Assembly: GCF_000383855.1 (NCBI RefSeq)
Contig: NZ_KB912877.1
Coordinates: forward strand, 2,468,732-2,532,731
Direction: 5' to 3'
DNA from: Methylobacter marinus A45
GTDB taxonomy: Bacteria > Pseudomonadota > Gammaproteobacteria > Methylococcales > Methylomonadaceae
Length of the DNA: 64,000 bases
A model generated the notes under the pieces. It saw only the letters and a program-made list of their open reading frames with translations. It was not told where the DNA came from and ran no database searches. Position 1 is the stretch's first letter. Each line of letters opens with the position of its first letter. The translations under genes and the position numbers were made by a program. This document shows positions 1-8,759 of this stretch, in pieces.

Positions 1-1167
<1,167 letters not shown>

Positions 1168-1271
1168 TATAACACCCAATCAGTTTGGGTTGACAGACTG
1201 ACACGCTGATTCAGCGAGAGTTACAGATTTCCAACGCGGCAGGCGGCGACAGCCGGCTTGTCAGACCAGTT

Positions 1272-1391
1272 TGCTTGGTGACCATAGCGAGCGTGACCCA
1301 CCCGATCCCATCCCGAACTCGGAAGTGAAACCGCTTAGCGCCGATGATAGTGTGGCGATTTGCCATGCGAAAGTAGGGAATTGCCAAGCGC
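1272..1391 (+). rRNA. rrf: 5S ribosomal RNA
   Basis: A 120-nt stretch about 105 nt after the 23S end has the conserved 5S core CCCGAACTCGGAAGTGAAAC followed by CGCCGATG and GAAAGTAGGG. Its ends (GCTTGG and CCAAGC) pair as the terminal helix. It completes a 23S-5S arrangement, with no tRNA in the spacer or downstream. Exact termini are good to a few bases. Confidence 0.96.
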
Positions 1392-1400
1392 CTTACCGAA

Positions 1401-1435
1401 AACCCAGACCTGACGACAGGCCTGGGTTTTTTTTT
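1401..1435 (+). terminator. Rho-independent terminator of the rRNA operon
   Basis: AACCCAG-A-CCTG, loop ACGA, CAGG-C-CTGGGTT forms an 11-bp stem with one internal mismatch, followed directly by a run of nine T. It lies 10 nt after 5S and ends the rRNA transcript. Confidence 0.95.
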
Positions 1436-1750
1436 GTCCGCCAAGCCGCCCCCGCATCGGGCGACTGGCCCGGGCCCGGCTTACGCGGCTCGGGTTTTAT
1501 ACACTTTCAATGCAAATTGCAGGATGCTAATGAGTGAAATTGGACTACTCTGACTATACGCCATCCTTGATGGATGAATATACGCTTGGATCCTATCGGA
1601 TGGGATCGGTTTTCGGGTCATATTCAACCGGATTTTTGACGACTTTGATTCGCTTTGTTGAGCGATTGCCGGAATCACATCGGGAAATGGCCTATGGCTA
1701 TCCCGGTTCCGTCGCGTCAGGAGGGAGGATCCTCGAGGCATTCCTCCCCG
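1436..1750. other. Non-coding spacer between rRNA terminator and transposase remnant
   Basis: About 315 bp. Short ORFs exist on both strands (about 85 codons each) but they overlap antisense and show no recognisable family features. I see no convincing gene, RNA or repeat here. The right part is probably flanking sequence or the decayed end of the neighbouring insertion sequence. Confidence 0.5.
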
Positions 1751-2462
1751 TTATCCCGTTGCCAGCACATGCATTCGTTTTAAATTGAAGGCTAGGGTCA
1801 CCAGTTTCCACTTACCCGCTGCCGCCTCAACGCCTTTCGGCAAGAATTAGCGGAAGCTCAGCAACTGTTTGATGATCCCAAACACAGGCTCGACCGTGCT
1901 TTTGCGTTTGCCGTAAAGTTCACGGCCGTGAATTTTCGGCTCTTTTGGCCGGCGTCATTGGTTTCATGTTCCGTCTCATCCTTCACCAGGCGTTCTGCTA
2001 GCGGCAGATGATGGGTTTTCATGCCCAAGGCGATGAGCGGAGCAATCTTTTCATCCATACAGGTCTGGATATTATCCTTACTGAAGCAGCCGTTGTCGAC
2101 CTGCCGCGTTTTCGGTTTGCCGAAACAGTCTGGCTGGGCTTGCAGCGCCTTCAGCATCGGCTCAACTTGCCGCTTGTCGTTGGCGAGGGGCACGAAGACG
2201 TTGACGCTCGTCATGATCTGAGGTTCTGCATCGGTCAGTTTGATCTGGTCCTTGGCTTGTAGACCGGTTTCAGGCGCCTTGGGCTCCGCCAGAGCTTTCA
2301 GGCGATCTGCCCGGCGCGCTATTTCCGTCGCCTTTTTCAGCGAGGCTTGAACTTCTCGCGCAGTTGCGCTTCCGGCTTTTCGATGTGACCATGGGGCAAG
2401 GCATTGTGCTTAGAAGTATTGAAGTATTATAGCTTTGGTCTTGGTGCCATCCAGCGAATGTC
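1751..2462 (-). pseudogene. Degenerate IS1182-type transposase remnant
   Basis: Reading leftwards, fragments of one DDE transposase appear in successive frames. HSLDGTKTKA lies near 2462-2430, SKHNALPHGHIEKPEAQLRE near 2420-2365, and a frame running through DQIKLTDAEPQIM near 2250-2212. Next come VDNGCFSKDNIQTCMDEKIA and HHLPLAERL (about 2100-1990), then ELYGKRKSTVEPVFGIIKQ in another frame (about 1920-1860). The last piece, LVTLAFNLKRMH, ends at a stop near 1751. There are at least three frameshifts, an in-frame TAA where the family usually has a residue before FLPKG, and an apparent deletion after DQIKLTDAEPQIM. The motif order matches IS1182-family transposases (IGTK-like, DQINLTD, GYFS, ERF, VEPVFG, NLKR). 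It is a dead element whose 5' third is missing. Its right edge abuts the glycosyltransferase stop codon. Confidence 0.8.
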
Positions 2463-2466
2463 GGCT

Positions 2467-3762
2467 CTAAGTTTGGTTATTTATATTGAGTTGGTCGAAT
2501 GTCGCTTCAATCAAACCAACAGCTTTTTTTGTACCTTGTACGGAATCCATCTTATCTTTCGCATTAAGTGCATTTACTTGCAGGTCGGTTGATTGTAATA
2601 CCGTTTTTATTCTTTCTGATAATGTTGCTGCGGTAGCGTTTTTTGCCGGTAGAGGCGTCGGAGCCAAGCCTAAATGTTGAAGTTGGCAAGCCCAAAATAG
2701 TTGTTCGTCCATGAAGGGTACTACGATTGAGGGGCAACCGCTGAGTGTGGCAGAATGAGTGGTTCCGGCGCCGCCGTGATGAACAACGGCGGCGCAATAC
2801 TTGAATACAATCTGGTGGGGGTGTCTGCCGACAAAATAAATGTTACCTAACTGTGTGTCGGGCGGATATCTGTCCGAACTGGTTTGAATGATTGCACGGC
2901 AATTTGCCTGTAAAGATGCCTGAATAAACAAATGCATGCTCCATTCAGGTACGGCTTGTTGGAGGCTGCCGAATGTCATATAAACAGGTTTTTCTCCCTG
3001 ATCAAGAAACTGTTTCAGACTCTTAGGGATTAACCAGGTTTCAGCCTCATCGGATAGATTTAAAAAACCACAGACTTGGTGTGTTTGATGCCATTGGGCC
3101 TGGTAAGGGCAAAATAACGGATCAACAGCTACCAGATTAAGACAATTCGAATTCAGCAATTCTGGAAAAACATGTTTAAAGCTTGGCATGCCTTCGCTAA
3201 GCCATAGTATGCTTAGTTTGTCTTTTAAGGCGAAATCAAAGATATAATCCAGGATACGCCATTGAAAGCGGTTAATTAAAGCACCCAAGTCAGGAAACTT
3301 GAAGGGAGGGTGATCAGTCATGGCAATTGCACCATGACAAAATGTTACACTGAAATGCGGCTTATTTTGTTTGCTAGCCGCTAATTTCAAAGGATACAGG
3401 AAGTGGTGTCCGATAACGCAATCATTTTCTTCTACCAATTGCTTGGAAGCTTCGTAGATGGACTGCTCGTAAGGAAAAAAAACAGCTTCGAGTAAAGCAT
3501 TAAGCCATTGCAATGTGTTCATTCTGAAGGTGTTCTGGGCAAAGGCGGGCATATCAAACTCGATATGTGCCGGTATTTGCCGATAGCGAATAGCCAATCG
3601 CTGACAAATATCCGCATAGCTATTGTTATCGATACTGGTGACTGCCAAGGTTACCTGATGCCCTGCTTTCTGTAATGCTTCGGACAAAGCGAGTAACGGC
3701 CGAACATCGCCGTTGGATCCCCATGTTTGTATGCCTATTTTCATGATTTGCACACCATTCAA
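2467..3762 (-). CDS. GT1-type (UDP-glycosyltransferase-like) glycosyltransferase
   Basis: 431 aa with the two-domain GT-B plan of the GT1/MGT family (sterol and antibiotic glucosyltransferases). The N-terminal acceptor domain opens with MKIGIQTWGSNGDVRP, a version of the GSxGDVxP loop. The C-terminal donor-binding domain holds HHGGAGTTHSATLSGCP and then PFMDEQLFWACQL, the nucleotide-sugar signature. The likely start overlaps the upstream cupin stop as ATGA, so the two genes are translationally coupled; the internal Met before KIGIQ is an alternative start. No signal peptide is visible. The natural acceptor cannot be read from sequence: sterol, hopanoid, carotenoid or another lipid would fit the family. 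The stop codon lies next to transposase-derived DNA, so the extreme C-terminus may have been altered, although the length is normal. Confidence 0.85.
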   Translation of the reverse strand: MNGVQIMKIGIQTWGSNGDVRPLLALSEALQKAGHQVTLAVTSIDNNSYADICQRLAIRYRQIPAHIEFDMPAFAQNTFRMNTLQWLNALLEAVFFPYEQSIYEASKQLVEENDCVIGHHFLYPLKLAASKQNKPHFSVTFCHGAIAMTDHPPFKFPDLGALINRFQWRILDYIFDFALKDKLSILWLSEGMPSFKHVFPELLNSNCLNLVAVDPLFCPYQAQWHQTHQVCGFLNLSDEAETWLIPKSLKQFLDQGEKPVYMTFGSLQQAVPEWSMHLFIQASLQANCRAIIQTSSDRYPPDTQLGNIYFVGRHPHQIVFKYCAAVVHHGGAGTTHSATLSGCPSIVVPFMDEQLFWACQLQHLGLAPTPLPAKNATAATLSERIKTVLQSTDLQVNALNAKDKMDSVQGTKKAVGLIEATFDQLNINNQT

Positions 3763-4088
3763 AGCAGATGAATAGCCAGCCAGACGCAGTCAGTATCCGG
3801 CGCTGTCCATTCGACGCGATGTCTGGTATGGGCGGGGATCAACAGATAGTCCCCGGCTTTTAATGCAATGCGAGCCTGATCTCGTTCATAACAAATAACC
3901 GCCTGTCCTTGAAGCAGCATGACCCATTCATCAAAGGCTTGATCGTACCAATAGCCTTCAGGTGTGACATGACCTCTGGAAACGATACGTTCGATATGCA
4001 CGTTATCCCGCTCGAGCAGACATTCAAACAGTTCTTCAGGTAGTTGCGAGGGAATATTGCTAAAAATATTTGAGCAATCAGGTTTCAT
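3759..4088 (-). CDS. Small cupin-domain protein
   Basis: 109 aa, a single cupin barrel. Cupin motif 1 is changed: EWVMLLQGQAVI keeps the E...G spacing but lacks the usual HxH. Motif 2 is recognisable as GDYLLIPAHTRHRVEW with a His. The segment TPEGYWYDQAFDEW precedes the barrel. Such proteins act as metal- or ligand-binding small enzymes or sensors, and the substrate is unknown. It is the first gene of a two-gene operon with the downstream glycosyltransferase (4-nt ATGA overlap), which suggests a shared pathway. Confidence 0.8.
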   Translation of the reverse strand: MKPDCSNIFSNIPSQLPEELFECLLERDNVHIERIVSRGHVTPEGYWYDQAFDEWVMLLQGQAVICYERDQARIALKAGDYLLIPAHTRHRVEWTAPDTDCVWLAIHLL

Positions 4089-4226
4089 CTTTTATGGGGC
4101 GAAAACGATAGATGCGATAACAATATAGGCTTGCAAAGTATTTGACAATGGCTATTAATCATTTCGCGGTCTTTAATCTATTTCAGGAGCTAACCGTAAA
4201 TTCAATAATAGAAAACCATGATTTTG

Positions 4227-4232
4227 TATAAT
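4227..4232 (+). promoter_or_regulatory. Candidate -10 element (TATAAT) for the flavoprotein gene
   Basis: A perfect TATAAT lies 74 nt before the flavoprotein start codon in the divergent intergenic region, directly after TTG. No clear -35 sits at 16-18 bp, so this is a weak call. Confidence 0.3.
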
Positions 4233-4306
4233 GGGGGTTTATTTCAGACATTATTGCTGAACATTGTCAGCGGTGATTCCATACAAAAAGTGAGCCTATA
4301 CAATCA

Positions 4307-5587
4307 ATGATATCAAACAGCAATGTATCCGTATCGGTCGCTGTTATCGGTGGCGGTCCTGCAGGGTTGATGGCTGCGGATGTTTTAACCGGGGCCGGCG
4401 TAAAAGTTGATCTTTACGATGCAATGCCCTCCGTTGGGAGAAAATTTCTGATGGCCGGCAAAGGCGGCATGAATATTACTCATTCAGAGCCGTTTAACCA
4501 ATTTCTCTCCCGTTACGGCTCGCGAAGAAACCACATCGAACCGATGCTTGCAGCCTTCGGCCCGGAAGCGCTTCGGAAATGGCTGCATGAACTCGGCATC
4601 GATACTTTTATCGGGACATCGGGGCGGGTTTTTCCAACTGATATGAAGGCTGCTCCTTTATTGCGTAAATGGATGCAGAGACTACGCCTGGCCGGCGTGA
4701 ATTTTCATATGCGCCATCAATGGTCAGGTTGGGCTGACAGCAGGCGTGATGAACTGTGTTTTAACATACCTGCAGGTGCTTGCAAGATAAAAGCCGATGC
4801 CATAGTGCTGGCATTGGGCGGAGGCAGTTGGTCACGCTTGGGGGCAACCGGTGCCTGGGTGCCAGTGCTTACTGATCGCGGGATTGCAGTTGAACCGTTG
4901 CGCCCGTCAAACTGCGGATTTACCGTTGATTGGAGCGAGCATTTTCGTAACCGATACGCGGGGCAGCCCCTGAAGGCAGTAAGGTTGACTTTCATGGATG
5001 CGGAAGGGGGCCCGTTCCATCAATCGGGCGAATGCGTCGTGACGGATTACGGCATTGAAGGCGGTTTGATTTATGCCGTATCGGCGCCTGTGCGTGAACA
5101 GATTGCCGCGACGGGTGGCGCAGTGATACACCTTGACCTTATGCCGAATAAGGCGTTGCCGTTTTTAATCAAGCGCGTGTCTTGGCCGCGCGGCAAACTT
5201 TCCATGGCGAATCATCTCCGCAAACGTTTAGGTATCGATGGTGTAAAAGCCGGTTTACTGCGCGAGATTGTATCGGCGCAAGACTTTGCGGATCCTGTTC
5301 GGCTTTGCTCGGCTATCAAGGCGCTGCCGATTAAGCTCAAGGCTACCAGGCCTTTAGATGAAGCGATCAGCAGCGCCGGAGGAGTTGCCTTCGAGGCATT
5401 GGACGATCAATTAATGTTGCGTTCCATGCCGGGCGTGTTCTGCGCCGGCGAAATGCTGGATTGGGAAGCACCGACAGGCGGATATTTACTCACAGCGTGC
5501 TTTGCCAGCGGACATATGGCCGGGATTGGTGTACTGAACTGGCTGAAAGCCAGAGGCAGGATTTCTGGATTAACGCGTCCGGATTGA
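4307..5587 (+). CDS. BaiN/HI0933-type FAD-dependent flavoprotein (TIGR03862-like)
   Basis: 426 aa. An N-terminal FAD-binding Rossmann motif AVIGGGPAGLMAADVL (about residues 12-27) is followed by VGRKFLMAGKGGMNIT, the hallmark of the HI0933/YhiN family. The C-terminal part holds VFCAGEMLDWEAPTGGYLL, the second FAD-contact segment. Family members are uncharacterised or reduce alkenes (BaiN), and this one is closest in layout to the PP_4765-like subfamily. It is cytosolic with no membrane segments and is monocistronic on the plus strand, divergent from the cupin operon. The function beyond flavin binding is not established. Confidence 0.85.
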   Translation: MISNSNVSVSVAVIGGGPAGLMAADVLTGAGVKVDLYDAMPSVGRKFLMAGKGGMNITHSEPFNQFLSRYGSRRNHIEPMLAAFGPEALRKWLHELGIDTFIGTSGRVFPTDMKAAPLLRKWMQRLRLAGVNFHMRHQWSGWADSRRDELCFNIPAGACKIKADAIVLALGGGSWSRLGATGAWVPVLTDRGIAVEPLRPSNCGFTVDWSEHFRNRYAGQPLKAVRLTFMDAEGGPFHQSGECVVTDYGIEGGLIYAVSAPVREQIAATGGAVIHLDLMPNKALPFLIKRVSWPRGKLSMANHLRKRLGIDGVKAGLLREIVSAQDFADPVRLCSAIKALPIKLKATRPLDEAISSAGGVAFEALDDQLMLRSMPGVFCAGEMLDWEAPTGGYLLTACFASGHMAGIGVLNWLKARGRISGLTRPD

Positions 5588-5632
5588 TCTATCGGATAAC
5601 CTTACCCCCACAGGACACAGCTAAACGGATCT

Positions 5633-5857
5633 ATGGTCATCGATCTGCCGCAAGCGGTTGACGCCCCGGCTAATAACAATGTCGATCCAATGCTGGAGCG
5701 CGATGCCGTCAATTTAGCTAATTATTTGGGTCACTTTGCACCTGAATGGCATACCACACCTTACGGCAAGCAAATCTGGACGCTCTGTCAGAGCGGTTCT
5801 GCAGCCGTCAAACGAATTAGCCGGCCGTTAAGGATTTGGCTAAAAATGACTGCCTGA
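5633..5857 (+). CDS. Small hypothetical protein (doubtful)
   Basis: 74 codons starting ATG after a weak GGA. The product (MVIDLPQAVDAPANNNVD...) has no recognised domain, signal peptide or membrane segment. It sits 45 nt after the flavoprotein, in the same direction. It may be spurious or the decayed remnant of a larger gene. Confidence 0.25.
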   Translation: MVIDLPQAVDAPANNNVDPMLERDAVNLANYLGHFAPEWHTTPYGKQIWTLCQSGSAAVKRISRPLRIWLKMTA

Positions 5858-6242
5858 AATTAGCATCTTGCATAGGATGTGCCGGCCAAAAGCAGGCGCT
5901 CCAGGCGACGCGGTTAAACGCATCGCTCGCGAACGATGCGCCCTCCTGGTGTCGGCACATCCTATGTTAAACAGGGACATTATTGACGACCAAATCTCTA
6001 TCAGTCGAACTGATAGGGATTTGGAAACTATAAAATGAAAAAAGCGTTATCTGCCGCAGGTTTATAGCATTTCCAGTGTTTTTTAGCTTTTGTATTGTTC
6101 CTATCAAAGCTTTCCGCAAGTCTAACCAAAATCTTGAGCCTTCTTATCGGAAATAGTCAAGGCACAGATTTCATATTTGAGTTATCTTAGAATTGAGACT
6201 GTGTTTTTATAGCGATTAGATTGATAAGGAGAATGGCTTACC
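5858..6242. other. Intergenic region before the hvfX-msrPQ operon
   Basis: 385 bp without a credible gene. It holds the nested palindrome at 5871-5966. The remaining sequence up to 6242 is AT-rich and probably carries the operon promoter, with an AAGGAG ribosome binding site near 6226-6231. No further feature could be supported. Confidence 0.5.
5871..5966. repeat. Nested palindromic element (possible MITE/REP-like)
   Basis: A perfect 14-bp terminal inverted repeat CATAGGATGTGCCG (5871-5884) / CGGCACATCCTATG (5953-5966) bounds 96 bp. Inside is a second hairpin, CGCATCG (5919-5925) / CGATGCG (5934-5940). No ORF lies within. The size and nested symmetry resemble a miniature inverted-repeat or REP-type element. 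Confidence 0.65.
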
Positions 6243-6875
6243 ATGAATATTAGAGACATTGACTTTGCCGCTTTAATCGATAAAGGTGTTGTTTTATGCC
6301 GGAAGATTTCGAGATGGCTAGATAAGGTTAAAGGGCTGGATTTTCTTGCGCCGTTATTGCTAAGGCTTTATCTCGCACCGGTTTTATGGATGGCCGGCAC
6401 CAAAAAAATCGTCAACTTTAGCAGTACTGTCGACTGGTTCGGTAATACCGACTGGGGCTTGGGCATGCCGTTGCCCTGGCTGATGGTTTTATTAACGATA
6501 ATGGTTGAGATTCTAGGCGCTTTGTTTTTGCTGTTTGGATTCGGTGTGCGTTTAATTTCCCTTCCGCTCATGGTCGTGATGGTCGTTGCTGCCATTACTG
6601 TGCATTGGCAATACGGCTGGCTGGCAATTGCCGGAGACAGCGGCTTATTTGCCACCGACAGAACCATGGCGGCAATGGAGCGCCTTGAGCAGGCAAAAGC
6701 CATACTGCAGCAATATGGCGATTATAACTGGTTGACCGAAAAAGGTAATTTTGTCGTGCTCAACAACGGCATTGAGTTTGCCGCGACTTATTTCATTATG
6801 TTGCTGGTACTGTTCTTCATGGGCGGCGGCCGTTACGTCAGTGCCGATTATTGGCTAACCCGTAAATATTATTGA
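6243..6875 (+). CDS. DoxX-family membrane protein, HvfX-like
   Basis: 210 aa integral membrane protein with about four hydrophobic segments, e.g. LLLRLYLAPVLWMAGTKKI near residue 40. Later segments include LMVLLTIMVEILGALFLLFG and LISLPLMVVMVVAAITVHW. The block WFGNTDWGLGMPLPW and the C-terminal VVLNNGIEFAATYFIMLL and GGGRYVSADYW are typical of HvfX, the DoxX protein of copper-binding RiPP (bufferin-type) clusters. No RiPP precursor or HvfB/HvfC partner is nearby. Instead it leads an operon with msrP and msrQ, the next start being 17 nt away, which suggests a role in envelope redox or copper stress here. AGGAG lies about 11 nt before the ATG. Confidence 0.8.
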   Translation: MNIRDIDFAALIDKGVVLCRKISRWLDKVKGLDFLAPLLLRLYLAPVLWMAGTKKIVNFSSTVDWFGNTDWGLGMPLPWLMVLLTIMVEILGALFLLFGFGVRLISLPLMVVMVVAAITVHWQYGWLAIAGDSGLFATDRTMAAMERLEQAKAILQQYGDYNWLTEKGNFVVLNNGIEFAATYFIMLLVLFFMGGGRYVSADYWLTRKYY

Positions 6876-6892
6876 GCGCATGAGGTGTAGAT

Positions 6893-7837
6893 ATGTTGAT
6901 CAAACGCAAAGCAAATATTTTGACTAGCGAAATTACCGATCGGGCGGTTTTTGAATCACGCCGGCGGTTTATTAAAGCCGCGGCCGCCGGCTCTGCGGCT
7001 CTGATGCTGCCGACACTGGCTGAAGCTGAAAATGGCATATATGCCGATGTACTCACGGGGCCTTATTCGGCGCCTTTGTCGCCGACGGATTACGAGGATG
7101 TCACCAGTTATACGAATTATTATGAATTTTCCACCAATAAAAAGGATTCTTCTCGATTGGCGCAGGCGTTAAAAACCCGGCCGTGGAGCGTAACGGTAGA
7201 AGGCGAGGTAGCCAGGCCCGGCATTTATGATCTGGAAGATATATTGAAAGATAATCCGCTGGAGGAGCGCATTTACCGTTTTCGCTGCGTGGAGGCCTGG
7301 TCTATGATCGTGCCATGGATCGGTTTTCCTCTGGGCCAGATGCTTAAACGGTTTGAGCCAACCTCAAACGCGAAATTTGTCGAGTTCACGACGATTTATA
7401 ACCCGGACGTTATGATTGGCCAGCGCTCCGGCGTTTTGGAATGGCCTTACACGGAGGGATTAAGAATCGATGAGGCCATGCATCCTCTAACGATTATGGC
7501 CACCGGCATGTATGATGATGAACTGCCCAAGCAGAACGGTGCCCCGCTGCGCTTGATCGTGCCGTGGAAATACGGCTTCAAGAGTATCAAGGCGGTCGTA
7601 AAAATCCGGCTGCTGGAAAATATGCCCGATACAGCCTGGAATAAAAGCGCGCCGAGAGAGTATGGTTTTTACGCCAATGTCAATCCAGAGGTTTCCCATC
7701 CGCGTTGGAGCCAAAAACGTGAGCGGGTACTGGGCAGCAGTATTTTCGCGGCCAAACGGAACACCGAAAAATTCAATGGTTACGGCGAACAAGTGGCGTC
7801 ACTTTATTCCGGTATGGACTTAAAAAAATATTATTGA
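6893..7837 (+). CDS. msrP: Protein-methionine-sulfoxide reductase catalytic subunit MsrP
   Basis: 314 aa periplasmic molybdoenzyme of the YedY family that repairs oxidised methionine in envelope proteins. The N-terminus has a twin-arginine signal (SRRRFIKAA, residues 22-30) followed by an Ala-rich hydrophobic stretch and LAEA, so it is exported folded by Tat. The molybdenum-ligand cysteine is Cys132 in [31 protein letters not shown] follows further on. Its stop overlaps the start region of msrQ, as is usual for this pair. Length is normal for the family (about 310-335 aa). Confidence 0.95.
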   Translation: MLIKRKANILTSEITDRAVFESRRRFIKAAAAGSAALMLPTLAEAENGIYADVLTGPYSAPLSPTDYEDVTSYTNYYEFSTNKKDSSRLAQALKTRPWSVTVEGEVARPGIYDLEDILKDNPLEERIYRFRCVEAWSMIVPWIGFPLGQMLKRFEPTSNAKFVEFTTIYNPDVMIGQRSGVLEWPYTEGLRIDEAMHPLTIMATGMYDDELPKQNGAPLRLIVPWKYGFKSIKAVVKIRLLENMPDTAWNKSAPREYGFYANVNPEVSHPRWSQKRERVLGSSIFAAKRNTEKFNGYGEQVASLYSGMDLKKYY

Positions 7838-8463
7838 TGGCGCTTGATAAAAAATACTGGACGGCCATCAAAGCCTGTGTTTTTCTGCTGAGCCTGTTGC
7901 CTTTTGTATTATTACTTAAAGCAGCCATCCAGGACCAGCTCGGCGCTAACCCAGTAGAGGCGTTGCATCACGGATGCGGGGATTGGGCATTGCGGTTTTT
8001 ATGCCTGGGACTGGGACTGACACCCTACAGAAAAATAACCGGCCAAAGCTGGCCAATACGGTTCAGGCGCATGATGGGACTGTTCGCCTTTTTTTATGCT
8101 ACGTTGCATTTTCTGGTTTATGTCATTCTTGATTTGTCTGGATCGTGGTCCGCATTTAAGGACGAGGTGCCCGACAGTCCGTATATTCTAATGGGATTGC
8201 TGACTTTTTTCCTGATGATCCCGTTGGCCGTTACCTCGACAAAAGCGATGCAAAAACGCTTAGCCGCAAACTGGAGAAAACTGCACAGACTCGTCTATAT
8301 CATTGCCATTACCGCGCTAATCCATTTTTTCTGGCTGGTAAAAGCCGATTACACCCAGCCACTTGTCTATGCATTGATTATTTTTGTGCTGCTGGGGTTT
8401 CGCATGCTGCTGTTTCTCGGGAAAAAAATAAACAAGATCCAGTCTGCTTGGGCCAGTGAGTAA
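7837..8463 (+). CDS. msrQ: Heme-binding membrane subunit MsrQ
   Basis: 208 aa, six-helix ferric-reductase-like membrane protein (YedZ) that passes electrons from the quinone pool or flavin to MsrP. Heme-ligand-type histidines occur in helices: LHHGCGDWALRFL, ATLHFLVYVILDL, and KLHRLVYIIAITALIHFFW. The ATG at 7837 overlaps the msrP stop (TGATG); a TTG three bases upstream is an alternative start. It is the last gene of the hvfX-msrP-msrQ operon and converges on acyP. Confidence 0.93.
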   Translation: MALDKKYWTAIKACVFLLSLLPFVLLLKAAIQDQLGANPVEALHHGCGDWALRFLCLGLGLTPYRKITGQSWPIRFRRMMGLFAFFYATLHFLVYVILDLSGSWSAFKDEVPDSPYILMGLLTFFLMIPLAVTSTKAMQKRLAANWRKLHRLVYIIAITALIHFFWLVKADYTQPLVYALIIFVLLGFRMLLFLGKKINKIQSAWASE

Positions 8464-8486
8464 ACCAGCAGCGGGACGGGGCAGGC

Positions 8487-8759
8487 TTATCTGATGTCGA
8501 AAGATGTTAATTGTTCATCAGGTTGTAATTCTGTCATTTCAATGTGATCGACGCGGGCCGTTAACGGCCCTTTAGCACACCATTTGATGAACTCTTCCAG
8601 GATCGAGTTATCCGCTTCGGCAATAATCTCAACGCGTCCATCCGGCAAGTTACGGGCGTAGCCCTTCACATTCAACTGCCTGGCCTTGTTCTGGGTAAAG
8701 GCGCGAAAATAAACGCCCTGAACCCGGCCGGAAACCAGAATCTTCACTTTACGCATCAT
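8487..8759 (-). CDS. acyP: Acylphosphatase
   Basis: 90 aa, the usual size. The acylphosphatase signature is present: VSGRVQGVYFRAFTQ near the N-terminus with the phosphate-binding Arg, then GYARNLPDGRVEI with the catalytic Asn. It hydrolyses carboxyl-phosphate bonds of acyl phosphates in the cytosol. The start MMRKVKI is chosen because the ATG at 8759 overlaps the rlmKL stop as ATGA; an upstream in-frame Met would add six residues inside rlmKL. Confidence 0.93.
   Translation of the reverse strand: MMRKVKILVSGRVQGVYFRAFTQNKARQLNVKGYARNLPDGRVEIIAEADNSILEEFIKWCAKGPLTARVDHIEMTELQPDEQLTSFDIR

Noticed and set aside
1271-1788. ORFs over 5S rRNA and the following spacer
   Set aside because: The first covers 5S and its terminator; the later ones overlap antisense to the decayed transposase and show no domain.
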